This document shows, piece by piece, positions 36,849 through 48,478 of a stretch of 64,000 nt of DNA (positions are counted from its first letter, which is position 1; each line of letters begins with the position of its first letter). The position numbers were made by a program, and so were the translations under genes. The DNA comes from Alphaproteobacteria bacterium (GTDB lineage Bacteria > Pseudomonadota > Alphaproteobacteria > UBA8366 > Aestuariispiraceae). The DNA lies in NCBI GenBank assembly GCA_030065235.1, contig JASJDC010000002.1, positions 458,001-522,000 of the forward strand, read 5' to 3'. A model generated the notes under the pieces. It was not told where the DNA came from, did not search any database, and worked only from the letters and a program-made list of their open reading frames with translations.

Positions 36849-37109
36849 ATGGCGAATTCTCCGCAAGCTAAGAAGCGCGTTCGACAGGCGGCCAAGCGCA
36901 CGCTGCGCAATAAGAGCCGGATCAGCCGCATTCGCACCATGGTGCGGGCGGTCGAAGAGGCGATCGGCGCCGGCGACAAGGACGCGGCTCAGGCGGCGTT
37001 CAAGTCAGCGATGCCCGAGCTGCATCGCGGCGTCTCGAAAGGCGTGCTGCATCGGAACACGGCCGCGCGTAAATTGTCGCGCATGAACGCCCGGATCCGC
37101 GCGCTTTAG
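36849..37109 (+). CDS. rpsT: 30S ribosomal protein S20
   Basis: 86 aa, basic and helical, with the S20 pattern [39 protein letters not shown], and [20 protein letters not shown]. Binds 16S rRNA early in 30S assembly. A spacer of 275 bp before it probably contains its promoter and leader. A strong intrinsic terminator follows at 37180. Location just upstream of dnaA is common in alphaproteobacteria. Confidence 0.96.
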   Translation: MANSPQAKKRVRQAAKRTLRNKSRISRIRTMVRAVEEAIGAGDKDAAQAAFKSAMPELHRGVSKGVLHRNTAARKLSRMNARIRAL

Positions 37110-37179
37110 GTCGAGAAATCGGATCGCGTCGCGGCGTCGCGTCACCGGCGCAATTTTCCTGTTCAGGTCGGACGGCATC

Positions 37180-37205
37180 AGCCCGGCGTCGCGCCGGGCT
37201 TTTTG
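37180..37205 (+). terminator. rho-independent terminator after rpsT
   Basis: AGCCCGGCG and CGCCGGGCT form a perfect 9-bp stem with a TCG loop, ending in a run of five T. It is 70 bp downstream of the rpsT stop and would insulate the dnaA control region. Confidence 0.88.
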
Positions 37206-38035
37206 TGTCGGGCGTGTTTCCCGGCGCCTCGTCTGTGCGCCTCGGGGAATACGCCGCCGCACTGCACCCTAAGAGTCATACATCGACAATTCGAGGCAAA
37301 ACCCCCATAAACTCGTGCGTTTTTCGGCAATGTCGCCATCATTATTTTATTTGTGGAATGCGGGATTTTTTTCGAATTCGATTCGGCAAAGATTCCAACC
37401 TCTTACTAATTCACGGGTCTGTGAGCCGAACACAGACGGCGATTGTCAACGGAATTTTTTACCGGAATCGGCCTTTTGATTCCTTGTCACAAAAATGCCT
37501 CGCCGATAGAGTTTGCAAATCGCACCGTCTGTGGGGCGGCGGGTCGATAGACCGCACTGACGCATCAACCGAACACCGGGAGAAGATGACAGCGTCGGGG
37601 CTGGTCGCAGGAAGAAAATGAATCGGTCGGTCAGGTCGACTCGGGGGCTTCTTCCGTCCTGTAAAAGTGAGCGTATTAAACGGTATTTCGCCTTTCACGG
37701 GTGAAGCGGCATGACAAACTCGCGTGTCGTAAGGGTCGATTTGCGACTAATCCCAAGCTGGCGATCCGTGTCGAAGCAAAGTCTGCTGACCGCTCCGGTC
37801 TGCTGGCGCCAACCGATATGGATCAAATGTCAAACGGATAGGTTGCATGGAAATAAGCCATGGCGCGGCGGCTGTCATGGCGGGTCGGATCCACCGAAGC
37901 CGAACGCAAACTCAATGGGACGGAGCGGCGTCAGACGTCGCCCAAAACGGGCTTTCCGCGCGAAATGGGACGTGCGGGATCGCCGCCGCGAAGGGCGCGG
38001 TCGGCGGTAGCAGCGTTAGTGGTTTGGGTGTGGGC
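37206..38035. other. 830-bp gene-free region upstream of dnaA
   Basis: The stretch 37260-37500 is clearly AT-richer than the surroundings (runs such as TTATTTTATTTG and GGGATTTTTTTCG). It holds seven GANTC sites (listed separately) and a TTCGAATTCGA palindrome (37371-37381). I found no perfect DnaA box (TTATCCACA); the nearest are weak, at about 37351 and 37887, so an origin is not claimed. The dnaA promoter must lie here. Possible short frames (for example from 37711) show no coding signs I trust. Confidence 0.6.
37273..37642. promoter_or_regulatory. cluster of seven GANTC (CcrM-type) sites upstream of dnaA
   Basis: GANTC occurs at 37273, 37380, 37391, 37465, 37478, 37620 and 37638. At the base composition of this genome about one would be expected in 370 bp. 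CcrM methylates GANTC in most alphaproteobacteria, and in Caulobacter methylation of the dnaA promoter affects its expression, so the cluster may couple dnaA expression to the cell cycle. Confidence 0.55.
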
Positions 38036-39499
38036 ATGGATCAAAGAGTGTCGGCGCAATGGGCCAGAATCAGAGCCCGAATGCGCGCTGAATTTGGCGA
38101 GGCGGCGTTTCGCAGTTGGTTGAAGCCGCTGGTCTGCCGGTCGGGCGACGCGGACATTGTCGAGTTGGTGGCGCCCACCCGCTTCCTGCGAAACTGGATA
38201 GAATCGCAATATGCAGATCGGCTGTTGGAGCTTTGGCGCGGCGAGAACCCGCGACTTCAAACATTGATCATTGCGCATGGCGCCGGCGACGAACCGGGAT
38301 CCGTGCGGCGGGGCCCTCCCGCGTCGGGCGGTTCGGCGGCGGGGCTTGACGCCAGGGATCGCGGTGTAGCTGCGGGGACAGCGCAGGGTGCACCTGTGTC
38401 GACCGGGCCGGCCGGCGGCGGCCAAGCGCCGAGCGCGACATCCGATAAACCAGCTGGCGATGGTTCGATGGACGGCTTAAGCGCACGGCTGGACGACCGC
38501 TTTCGCTTCGACAATTTCATCGTCGGCAAACCGAACGAGCTCGCCTTCGCCGCCGCGCGTCGTGTCGCCGAGGCGGACAATGTCCCGTTCAACCCCCTGT
38601 TCCTGTTCGGCGGCGTCGGGCTCGGCAAGACGCATCTGATGCATGCGATCGCCAGCCACATCCGCGCCTACCGACCCGACAAGAAGATCCTCTACCTGTC
38701 GGCCGAAAAGTTCATGTATCAGTTCATTCGCGCCTTGCGCTATAAGGACACGGTCGCCTTCAAGGAGGCTTTCCGGTCGGTCGATGTCCTGATGGTCGAT
38801 GACGTGCAATTCATCGCCGGCAAAGAAAACACTCAAGAAGAATTCTTTCACACCTTTAACGCGTTGGTCGATCAAAACCGGCAGGTGGTGATTTCGGCGG
38901 ACAAATCGCCGGCCGAATTGGAGGGGATCGAAGACCGAATGAAGTCCCGGCTCGGCTGGGGGCTGGTCGCTGAAATCCATGCGACAACCTACGAACTGCG
39001 TCTCGGCATCCTGCAGTCCAAAGCCGAGCAGTTGAACGCAGAGGCGCCGCCGCGGGTCCTCGAGTTCCTGGCGCACAAGATCACATCGAACGTGCGCGAC
39101 TTAGAGGGCGCCCTGAACCGGTTGGTCGCCTACTCGAACCTAGTCGGCCGCGACATCACGCTGGAGAGTACGCAAGAGGTCCTGCACGATCTGCTCCGGG
39201 CCAATGATCGGCGCGTGACGATCGAGGAGATCCAGAAACGCGTCGCCGAGCATTTCAACATCAAACTGAGCGAGATGCACTCGCCGCGCCGCAGCCGGGC
39301 CATCGCGCGGCCGCGGCAGGTCGCGATGTATTTGTCCAAGCAACTGACCTCACGCTCATTGCCGGAGATCGGCCGCAAATTCGGCGGCCGCGACCACACG
39401 ACCGTCATGCATGCGGTGCGCAAGGTGGATGAGTTGAAGCAGGGGGACAGCAGTTTCGCCGAGGATGTCGAGCTGCTGCGGCGTATGCTGGAAGGCTGA
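38036..39499 (+). CDS. dnaA: chromosomal replication initiator protein DnaA
   Basis: 487 aa from the ATG at 38036; the frame is open 63 codons further but that part is not DnaA-like. Domain I (about 1-80: WARIRARMRAEFGEAAFRSW, FLRNWIESQYADRLLELW), a Gly/Ala/Pro-rich linker II (about 85-150), AAA+ domain III with Walker A LFGGVGLGKTHLMHAIA (about 190) and Walker B VLMVDDVQFIAGKE, and DNA-binding domain IV ending with the signature GRDHTTVMHAVRKVDEL. Opens the origin by binding DnaA boxes. Likely controlled by the AT-rich upstream region with GANTC sites. Confidence 0.95.
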   Translation: MDQRVSAQWARIRARMRAEFGEAAFRSWLKPLVCRSGDADIVELVAPTRFLRNWIESQYADRLLELWRGENPRLQTLIIAHGAGDEPGSVRRGPPASGGSAAGLDARDRGVAAGTAQGAPVSTGPAGGGQAPSATSDKPAGDGSMDGLSARLDDRFRFDNFIVGKPNELAFAAARRVAEADNVPFNPLFLFGGVGLGKTHLMHAIASHIRAYRPDKKILYLSAEKFMYQFIRALRYKDTVAFKEAFRSVDVLMVDDVQFIAGKENTQEEFFHTFNALVDQNRQVVISADKSPAELEGIEDRMKSRLGWGLVAEIHATTYELRLGILQSKAEQLNAEAPPRVLEFLAHKITSNVRDLEGALNRLVAYSNLVGRDITLESTQEVLHDLLRANDRRVTIEEIQKRVAEHFNIKLSEMHSPRRSRAIARPRQVAMYLSKQLTSRSLPEIGRKFGGRDHTTVMHAVRKVDELKQGDSSFAEDVELLRRMLEG

Positions 39500-39855
39500 A
39501 ACACTCGTCGAGACCGACCTCCGAAATCGGGCCGATTCGCGGTTTTTTGCGGTTTCGCCGCCGGGTTTCGGATTGAGTTTTTCAAACGCGCCGTTCGGCC
39601 GTCGGCGCGCCACGGTTTAGACTCGCTGATTCACGAGTAAATTCAAAGCCTTGCCGCCTCAAACCCGACGCCGCTTCGAGATGGCGGGCGGCGTGGGCTG
39701 CGAGAGTTGCGAGGGCTGGGAAAAGGGTTCATTTTTCAAGTCTATCGGGGTGGCTTTCAGCCGCCTTTGCGCCCTCTTCCAGTCGGGCGACGCTGGGCGC
39801 CCGTCCCGAGCGGTAGACAATACAAGATATGGACCAATTCAGGCGAAGCTTACCC
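39500..39855. other. 356-bp spacer between dnaA and dnaN
   Basis: Contains a terminator-like hairpin (39521-39548), three GANTC sites (39534, 39620, 39628) and probably a dnaN promoter. No gene is seen. The length suggests dnaN has its own promoter rather than simple cotranscription with dnaA. Confidence 0.5.
39521..39548 (+). terminator. weak terminator candidate after dnaA
   Basis: CCGAAATCGG and CCGATTCGCGG can pair with one bulge and are followed by six T (GGTTTTTTG). Position 20 nt after the dnaA stop supports a terminator, but the loop is tight and the pairing imperfect. Confidence 0.35.
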
Positions 39856-40952
39856 ATGAAACTGACCATTGAACGCGCCGCGCTTCTTCGTACGCTTAGC
39901 CATGTCCAAAGCGTGGTCGAACGGCGCACCACCATTCCGATCCTCTCGAATGTCCTGATGCAGGCGGAAGGCTCGACCCTCAGCCTGACGGCGACCGATA
40001 TGGATATCGCGATCAACGAGTCGACGCCCGCCTCGATCGGGGCTGAGGGCGCGACCACGGCGCCGGCGCACACGCTCTACGACATCGTTCGGAAACTGCC
40101 GGACGGGGCCCAGGTCGAGCTTGGCAAGGAAGGCGACCGGTTGGAGCTCAGGGCCGGCCGCTCGCGCTTCACCCTGCAGACGCTGCCGAACGAGGATTTT
40201 CCGGTGATGACCGGGGGAGAAATGCCGCATAGTTTCGCGATGTCCGGCGAGGCGATGCGGCGGATCATAGACAGCACGCGTTTCGCCATCTCGACCGAGG
40301 AGACGCGCTATTATCTGAACGGCGTCTATCTGCACGCGGCCGACGACAAGATTCGGGCTGTGGCGACCGACGGCCATCGCCTGGCCAAGGTGGAGTCGCC
40401 GCTGCCCGACGGGGCTGCCGGCATGCCGGGCGTGATCGTCCCACGCAAAACGGTGGGCGAGCTGCGCAAGCTGGCGGAAGAGACCGAGGGCGACATCCAG
40501 ATTTCGCTGTCAGACACCAAAATCCGCTTCGCTTTCGACGGCGTCGTCCTGACGTCCAAGCTGATCGACGGGACCTTCCCCGATTATGAACGGGTGATCC
40601 CCAGCGGCAACGACAAGATGATGCAAGTCGATTGCCGCTCTTTCGCGGACGCGGTCGACCGGGTCTCGACCATCGCGACGGAAAAGATGCGGGCGGTGAA
40701 GATGGCGGTCAACGGCTCCGCCCTGACGCTGTCCGCTTCGAGCCAGGATAGCGGCTCGGCCGTCGAGGAGATCGAGGTCGGCTATGACAATGACGCGATC
40801 GAGATCGGCTTCAACAGCCGCTATCTCCTGGACATCGCCAATCAGATCGAGAGCGGCCAGGCGCAGTTCGAGATGGCCGACGCCGCTTCGCCGACCATCG
40901 TTCGGGATATCGACGACGCAGCCGCGCTCTATGTCCTGATGCCGATGCGGGT

Positions 40953-40956
<4 letters not shown>
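39856..40956 (+). CDS. dnaN: DNA polymerase III subunit beta (sliding clamp)
   Basis: 366 aa from the ATG at 39856 (MKLTIERAALLRTLSHVQSV). Three clamp domains of about 120 residues; typical stretches are ERRTTIPILSNVLM, GRSRFTLQTLPNEDFPVM, DSTRFAISTEETRYYLNGVY, ATDGHRLAKVE, PRKTVGELRKL, LIDGTFPDYERVIP, and the C-terminal YVLMPMRV. Forms the ring that holds polymerase III on DNA. recF starts within its stop codon. Confidence 0.96.
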
Positions 40957-44716
<3,760 letters not shown>

Positions 44717-44752
44717 GGCGCTTTCGGGGTTGCGGGCGGGACGCGCGTTGAG

Positions 44753-45184
44753 ATGACGGACACGCTGACCCCGCAGCAACGCAGCCACGCCATGCGTCGG
44801 GTCAAGGCGACGGACACCAGCCCGGAACTGGCCGTCCGGCGCGCCCTACACGCCAAGGGCTATCGCTTCCGCCTCCACCGTAAAGACCTGCCCGGCAAGC
44901 CGGACCTGGCCTTCCCATCGCGCCGCGCCGTCCTCTTCGTGCATGGCTGTTTCTGGCACGGCCATGACTGCAAGCGCGGCGCGCGCACGCCCAAGACCAA
45001 TACCGACTATTGGCTGGCGAAAATCGCCCGGAACAAGGCGCGCGACGCGCGGAATATCGAGGCGCTGAACGAACTCGGCTGGCGCAACTTGACGGTCTGG
45101 GAATGCGAACTGGCCGACAAAGCGGCGGCGATCGCGCGCATCGAGCGGTTTCTGGACGCGCCCGGGAGGGGAACAAGCCCATGA
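44753..45184 (+). CDS. vsr: very short patch repair endonuclease
   Basis: 143 aa. Nicks 5' of the T in T:G mismatches left by deamination of 5-methylcytosine. Conserved: SHAMRRVKATDTSPELAVRR, catalytic Asp in DLPGKPDLAF, the FVHGCFWHGHDC segment with zinc and catalytic His residues, WLAKIARNKARDARN and the second zinc region LTVWECEL. Its stop codon overlaps the start of the DNA cytosine methyltransferase gene (ATGA), the classic vsr/dcm partnership, in opposite order to E. coli. Lies 36 bp after gyrB; no restriction endonuclease gene is nearby. Confidence 0.93.
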   Translation: MTDTLTPQQRSHAMRRVKATDTSPELAVRRALHAKGYRFRLHRKDLPGKPDLAFPSRRAVLFVHGCFWHGHDCKRGARTPKTNTDYWLAKIARNKARDARNIEALNELGWRNLTVWECELADKAAAIARIERFLDAPGRGTSP

Positions 45185-46314
45185 AGCGACCCGCTTTCTA
45201 TGAGTTCTTCGCCGGCGGCGGCATGGCGCGCTTAGGGCTGGGACCGCACTGGACCTGTCTGCGCGCCAATGAGTGGGACGCGAAAAAAGCCGAGTCCTAT
45301 CGCCGCAACTTCGATCCCGCCGATGACTTGCTGGTCGGCGATGTGAACGACCTGACCGAGCGCGACCTGCCCGGCCAGGCCGATCTCGCCTGGGCCAGTT
45401 TCCCCTGTCAGGACCTCTCGCTGGCGGGCGGCGGCGCAGGCTTGAAAGGCGCGCGCAGCAGCGCCTTTTTCGGATTCTGGCGCTTGATGAAGGGCCTCGC
45501 GGCGCAAGGCCGCGCGCCCAGGACCATCGTCTTGGAAAATGTAACCGGCCTCTTGAGTTCTCATGGCGGGCACGACTTCCGGGCGATCCTGGAATTGCTC
45601 GCGGGCGCCGGCTACCGCACGGGCGCGGTGATCGGCGACGCCGTTCATTTCCTGCCGCAGAGCCGGCCGCGCCTGTTCATCATCGCGACACGGGCCGATC
45701 CCAGCCCCGTTCAGACCGACGGGCCGATCGCACCCTGGCATCCGCCGCGCCTGGCGGCGGCGGTCGATCGTCTATCCCCGGACCTGCGCCGGGACTGGGT
45801 CTGGTGGGACATGCCGCAACCGGCGCCCGCGCGGACAACCGATCTCAGCGACATCCTGATCGACCGGCCGAACGACGCGCCGTTTCATACGCCAGAGGAG
45901 ACAGATCGGCTGGTTTCCATGATGGACGCGGCCAACCGGCGGAGATTGGCGGCGGCCCTGGCGGAGAAGCGTCCAATCGCCGGAACGCTCTACCGGCGCA
46001 CGCGACGCGGATCGGACGGGACGCCTGAGCAGCGGGCCGAGCTAAGGCTGGATGGTGTCGCCGGTTGCCTGCGCACCCCTGCGGGCGGGTCGAGCCGCCA
46101 GACAGTGATGCTGATCCATGGGGGCGTCAAGCTGGCCGTGCGCAGTCGATTGCTGTCGGCGCGGGAAGGGGCGCGGCTGATGGGCGTGCCGGACGCGTAT
46201 GTTCTGCCGGAGCGCTACAACGCCGCCTATCATCTTATCGGAGACGGCGTCGCGGCGCCGGTGGTGCGGGCGCTCGAACGCGCGGTGCTACGGCCGCTGG
46301 CGTCGCAGGGATAG
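45181..46314 (+). CDS. dcm: DNA (cytosine-5-)-methyltransferase
   Basis: 377 aa from the ATG at 45181. Motif I YEFFAGGGMARLGLG, motif II acidic ANEWD, motif IV with catalytic Cys in SFPCQDLSLAGGG, motif VI VLENVTGLL, motif VIII QSRPRLFIIA, and motif X DGVAAPVVRAL. The variable target-recognition region lies at about residues 190-300 (WVWWDMPQPAPARTTDLSDI); specificity cannot be read from sequence by eye. Coupled to vsr. The absence of a cognate nuclease suggests an orphan methylase or the remains of a restriction system. Convergent with the EVE-domain gene, with 3 bp between stops. Confidence 0.92.
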   Translation: MKRPAFYEFFAGGGMARLGLGPHWTCLRANEWDAKKAESYRRNFDPADDLLVGDVNDLTERDLPGQADLAWASFPCQDLSLAGGGAGLKGARSSAFFGFWRLMKGLAAQGRAPRTIVLENVTGLLSSHGGHDFRAILELLAGAGYRTGAVIGDAVHFLPQSRPRLFIIATRADPSPVQTDGPIAPWHPPRLAAAVDRLSPDLRRDWVWWDMPQPAPARTTDLSDILIDRPNDAPFHTPEETDRLVSMMDAANRRRLAAALAEKRPIAGTLYRRTRRGSDGTPEQRAELRLDGVAGCLRTPAGGSSRQTVMLIHGGVKLAVRSRLLSAREGARLMGVPDAYVLPERYNAAYHLIGDGVAAPVVRALERAVLRPLASQG

Positions 46315-46317
46315 CAC

Positions 46318-46737
46318 TCAGCCCTTATAGCCGCCCATTGTGCAGATCAGTTTCCAACTCGCCGCGTCGATCGGCATGACCGAGAGGCGGGACTGTTTGA
46401 TCAGCGGCAGGTCTGCGAGCCGCTCTTCCGCCTTGATGTCGGCCAGGGTCACGGGCGTCGGGAACGGGTCCAAGGCGCGGACATCGACCATGCCGAAACG
46501 GCCCTTCGGATCGGTCGGGTCGGGATAATACTCCTTACAGACCTCGACCACGCCGACGACCTGCTTCTCGTTGACCGAATGATAGAAGAAGGCGAGATCG
46601 CCGACCTGCATCGCTTTCATATTGTTCGAGGCCTGATAGTTCCGGACGCCGTCCCATTCCGCGCCGGCCGCGCCGCACTTCACCTGATCGTCCCAGGACC
46701 AGGTTCCGGGTTCGGATTTCATCAACCAATATTGCAT
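46318..46737 (-). CDS. EVE-domain protein (PUA-like, possible modified-base reader)
   Basis: 139 aa from the ATG at 46735-46737, preceded by an excellent GAGGAG site; the frame extends upstream over the neighbouring gene without sense. EVE hallmarks: MQYWLMKSEPGTWSWDDQ, WDGVRNYQASNNMKAM, VGDLAFFYHSVNEKQVVGVV, and LPLIKQSRLSVMPI. The EVE pocket in relatives binds modified bases such as 5-methylcytosine or 5-hydroxymethylcytosine; the protein is a homologue of human THYN1. Convergent with dcm. May belong to the vsr-dcm module or may be an independent housekeeping protein. Confidence 0.88.
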   Translation of the reverse strand: MQYWLMKSEPGTWSWDDQVKCGAAGAEWDGVRNYQASNNMKAMQVGDLAFFYHSVNEKQVVGVVEVCKEYYPDPTDPKGRFGMVDVRALDPFPTPVTLADIKAEERLADLPLIKQSRLSVMPIDAASWKLICTMGGYKG

Positions 46738-46775
46738 CGCGATAGCTCCTCGGACGGCGCGTCTATGCCGCTTGT

Positions 46776-48041
46776 TTAGGCGGGCGGCGGGACGGGAACA
46801 AGATAGCGGCGCATCGCGATCACACTCAACGCCATGCCGATCAGAGCATAAAGCAGCAACAACGCGGCGACGGCGTTGACCCCCCAGCCCCAATCGAACA
46901 ACAGCCCCATGACGACCGGCGAGGCGGCGCTGGAGAACACCATCGCCGCAGTATAGGCGGACCGGATCGCGCCAAGATGCCGGCGGCCATAAAGCTCCGG
47001 CGCCAGAGCGCCCAGCATCGTGTGGGTGATCCCGACGCTGAGCCCCGTCAGGAACATATAGGGCCAAAGCAGCCAGGGCGCGTCGCTGACCATCAAAACG
47101 ACGACGGCGAGCATCTGCGGCGGCAGGAACCAGGGCAACAATCGCACCGCGCCGAACCGGTCGATGGCGAGGCCCGCCGCCAGCGAGGTCAGGACGACAG
47201 TCCCGGCATAGAGCGGATAGGAGGCGGCGAGCGCCGTGCGCGACCAACCTTTCATCTCGACCAGGATCGGGATCTGATGAAAGAACAAGCCGGTGAAGAT
47301 GAAGGACGGCGCCAGGATCGCGGGCAGCAGGATATAGAGCCTGGGATCGCGCAGCATCTGGGCGCGCGTCCAGGAAAAATCCCCCAAACGATCGGCCGAC
47401 GCATGCTCCGGACCGCTCGCCGATCGGTTAAGGTCCGCCAGATAGGCCGCGTGCCGGTCGCCATGCCCGACCAGAAAGAACAGCGTCGCCGGCGCCGCGA
47501 TCAGGCTCAACAAGACAGCGAAACTGAGCCAGGCCTCGCGCCAGCCCAATAAGGCGACCATCGCCACGGCGACGATCGGCAACAGCGCCTCGCCCAATGG
47601 ATAGCCCAAGCTGACCAGGCTGATCGCCTTACCCCGGCCTTCGCCGAAATAGCGCCCCATCGCCGTGATCGCGGTGTGACCCGGCAAGGCCTGGCCGAAC
47701 TGGCGCAGCATGAAAATGACGAGGATCAACAGCGCGGCGCTCTCGGCCCCGGCCAGCAGCACCGCCGCGCCTGATAGGCCAAGCAGCGCCAGCGTGGCGT
47801 AGAGCCGCAGATCCAACCGGTCGATCAGCGGACCGGTGATCAGCAAGACGCCGGCGCTGAGCAGGGTGCCCAGCGAATAGATCGCGCCGAACGCGCCGTC
47901 GCTGAGCCCGAACTCGGCGCGGATTTCGCTTGAGAACAGGCTGATGAAGAAAGTCTGCCCGAAACTGGAGGCGAAGGTCAGGGTCGCGCCGAAGCCGAGC
48001 AGACGCCAATGGCGCAGGGCGAAGTCAGCGTAGCGGCGCAT
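46776..48041 (-). CDS. major facilitator superfamily transporter
   Basis: 421 aa with about 12 transmembrane helices in two halves separated by a polar loop at about residues 190-235 (GHGDRHAAYLADLNRSASGP). N-terminal motifs include FGQTFFISLFSSEIRAEFG, GPLIDRLDLR (motif A-like DRxDxR) and FMLRQFGQALPGHTAITA. Substrate unknown. It is 49 bp downstream of the DksA-like gene and 38 bp upstream of the EVE gene on the same strand, so part of a loosely packed leftward run. Confidence 0.82.
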   Translation of the reverse strand: MRRYADFALRHWRLLGFGATLTFASSFGQTFFISLFSSEIRAEFGLSDGAFGAIYSLGTLLSAGVLLITGPLIDRLDLRLYATLALLGLSGAAVLLAGAESAALLILVIFMLRQFGQALPGHTAITAMGRYFGEGRGKAISLVSLGYPLGEALLPIVAVAMVALLGWREAWLSFAVLLSLIAAPATLFFLVGHGDRHAAYLADLNRSASGPEHASADRLGDFSWTRAQMLRDPRLYILLPAILAPSFIFTGLFFHQIPILVEMKGWSRTALAASYPLYAGTVVLTSLAAGLAIDRFGAVRLLPWFLPPQMLAVVVLMVSDAPWLLWPYMFLTGLSVGITHTMLGALAPELYGRRHLGAIRSAYTAAMVFSSAASPVVMGLLFDWGWGVNAVAALLLLYALIGMALSVIAMRRYLVPVPPPA

Positions 48042-48090
48042 CAGAGACGATGGGACACAGAGGTTTCAGACGAAAGGCGCGGCGCCGCCG

Positions 48091-48438
48091 TCACACAGAG
48101 GCGCAATCGACGCACACCGGATTGGCCGGGTCGAGCATCAGGCGCCGCTGCGAGATCGGCTCGTCGCAGGACAGGCAATAGCCGAAATCGCCGCTCTCGA
48201 TCCGCGCCAAGGCGGCGTCGATCCGCACGATGCTTTCCTCCCGCCGGCGGTCCTGCTCCAACGCCATGGCTTGGCCCTGCAACGCGTCCATCCGGCTGAG
48301 CCGCCCGACCGATTGTTGATCCAGGGTAACGGGCGCGCGCGAGTCCTTGCTGCCAGCGCGCAACGCGGCCAGTTCGGCGCGCTGTTCCCGCAGCAGCCTC
48401 TCGAATGTCGGCAAGTCGAAATCGGCGTCATCGCTCAT
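48091..48438 (-). CDS. DksA/TraR family zinc-finger protein
   Basis: 115 aa. N-terminal helical coiled coil (residues about 8-80) and a C4 zinc finger GYCLSCDEPISQRRL followed by CVDCASV at the C-terminus. DksA-like proteins bind in the RNA polymerase secondary channel and alter stringent-response promoters. This short version lacks the long coiled coil of DksA and resembles the TraR/YbiI group. Encoded between two MFS genes on the same strand with 40-50 bp gaps; a functional link is not evident. Confidence 0.85.
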   Translation of the reverse strand: MSDDADFDLPTFERLLREQRAELAALRAGSKDSRAPVTLDQQSVGRLSRMDALQGQAMALEQDRRREESIVRIDAALARIESGDFGYCLSCDEPISQRRLMLDPANPVCVDCASV

Positions 48439-48478
48439 CGCATAAGTATGAGAGTCCGCGCAGGGCCCGTCGAGAGGA

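Noticed and set aside
37206-38035. Chromosomal origin of replication upstream of dnaA
   Set aside because: The region is AT-rich, but no perfect DnaA boxes were found, and in several alphaproteobacteria oriC is away from dnaA.
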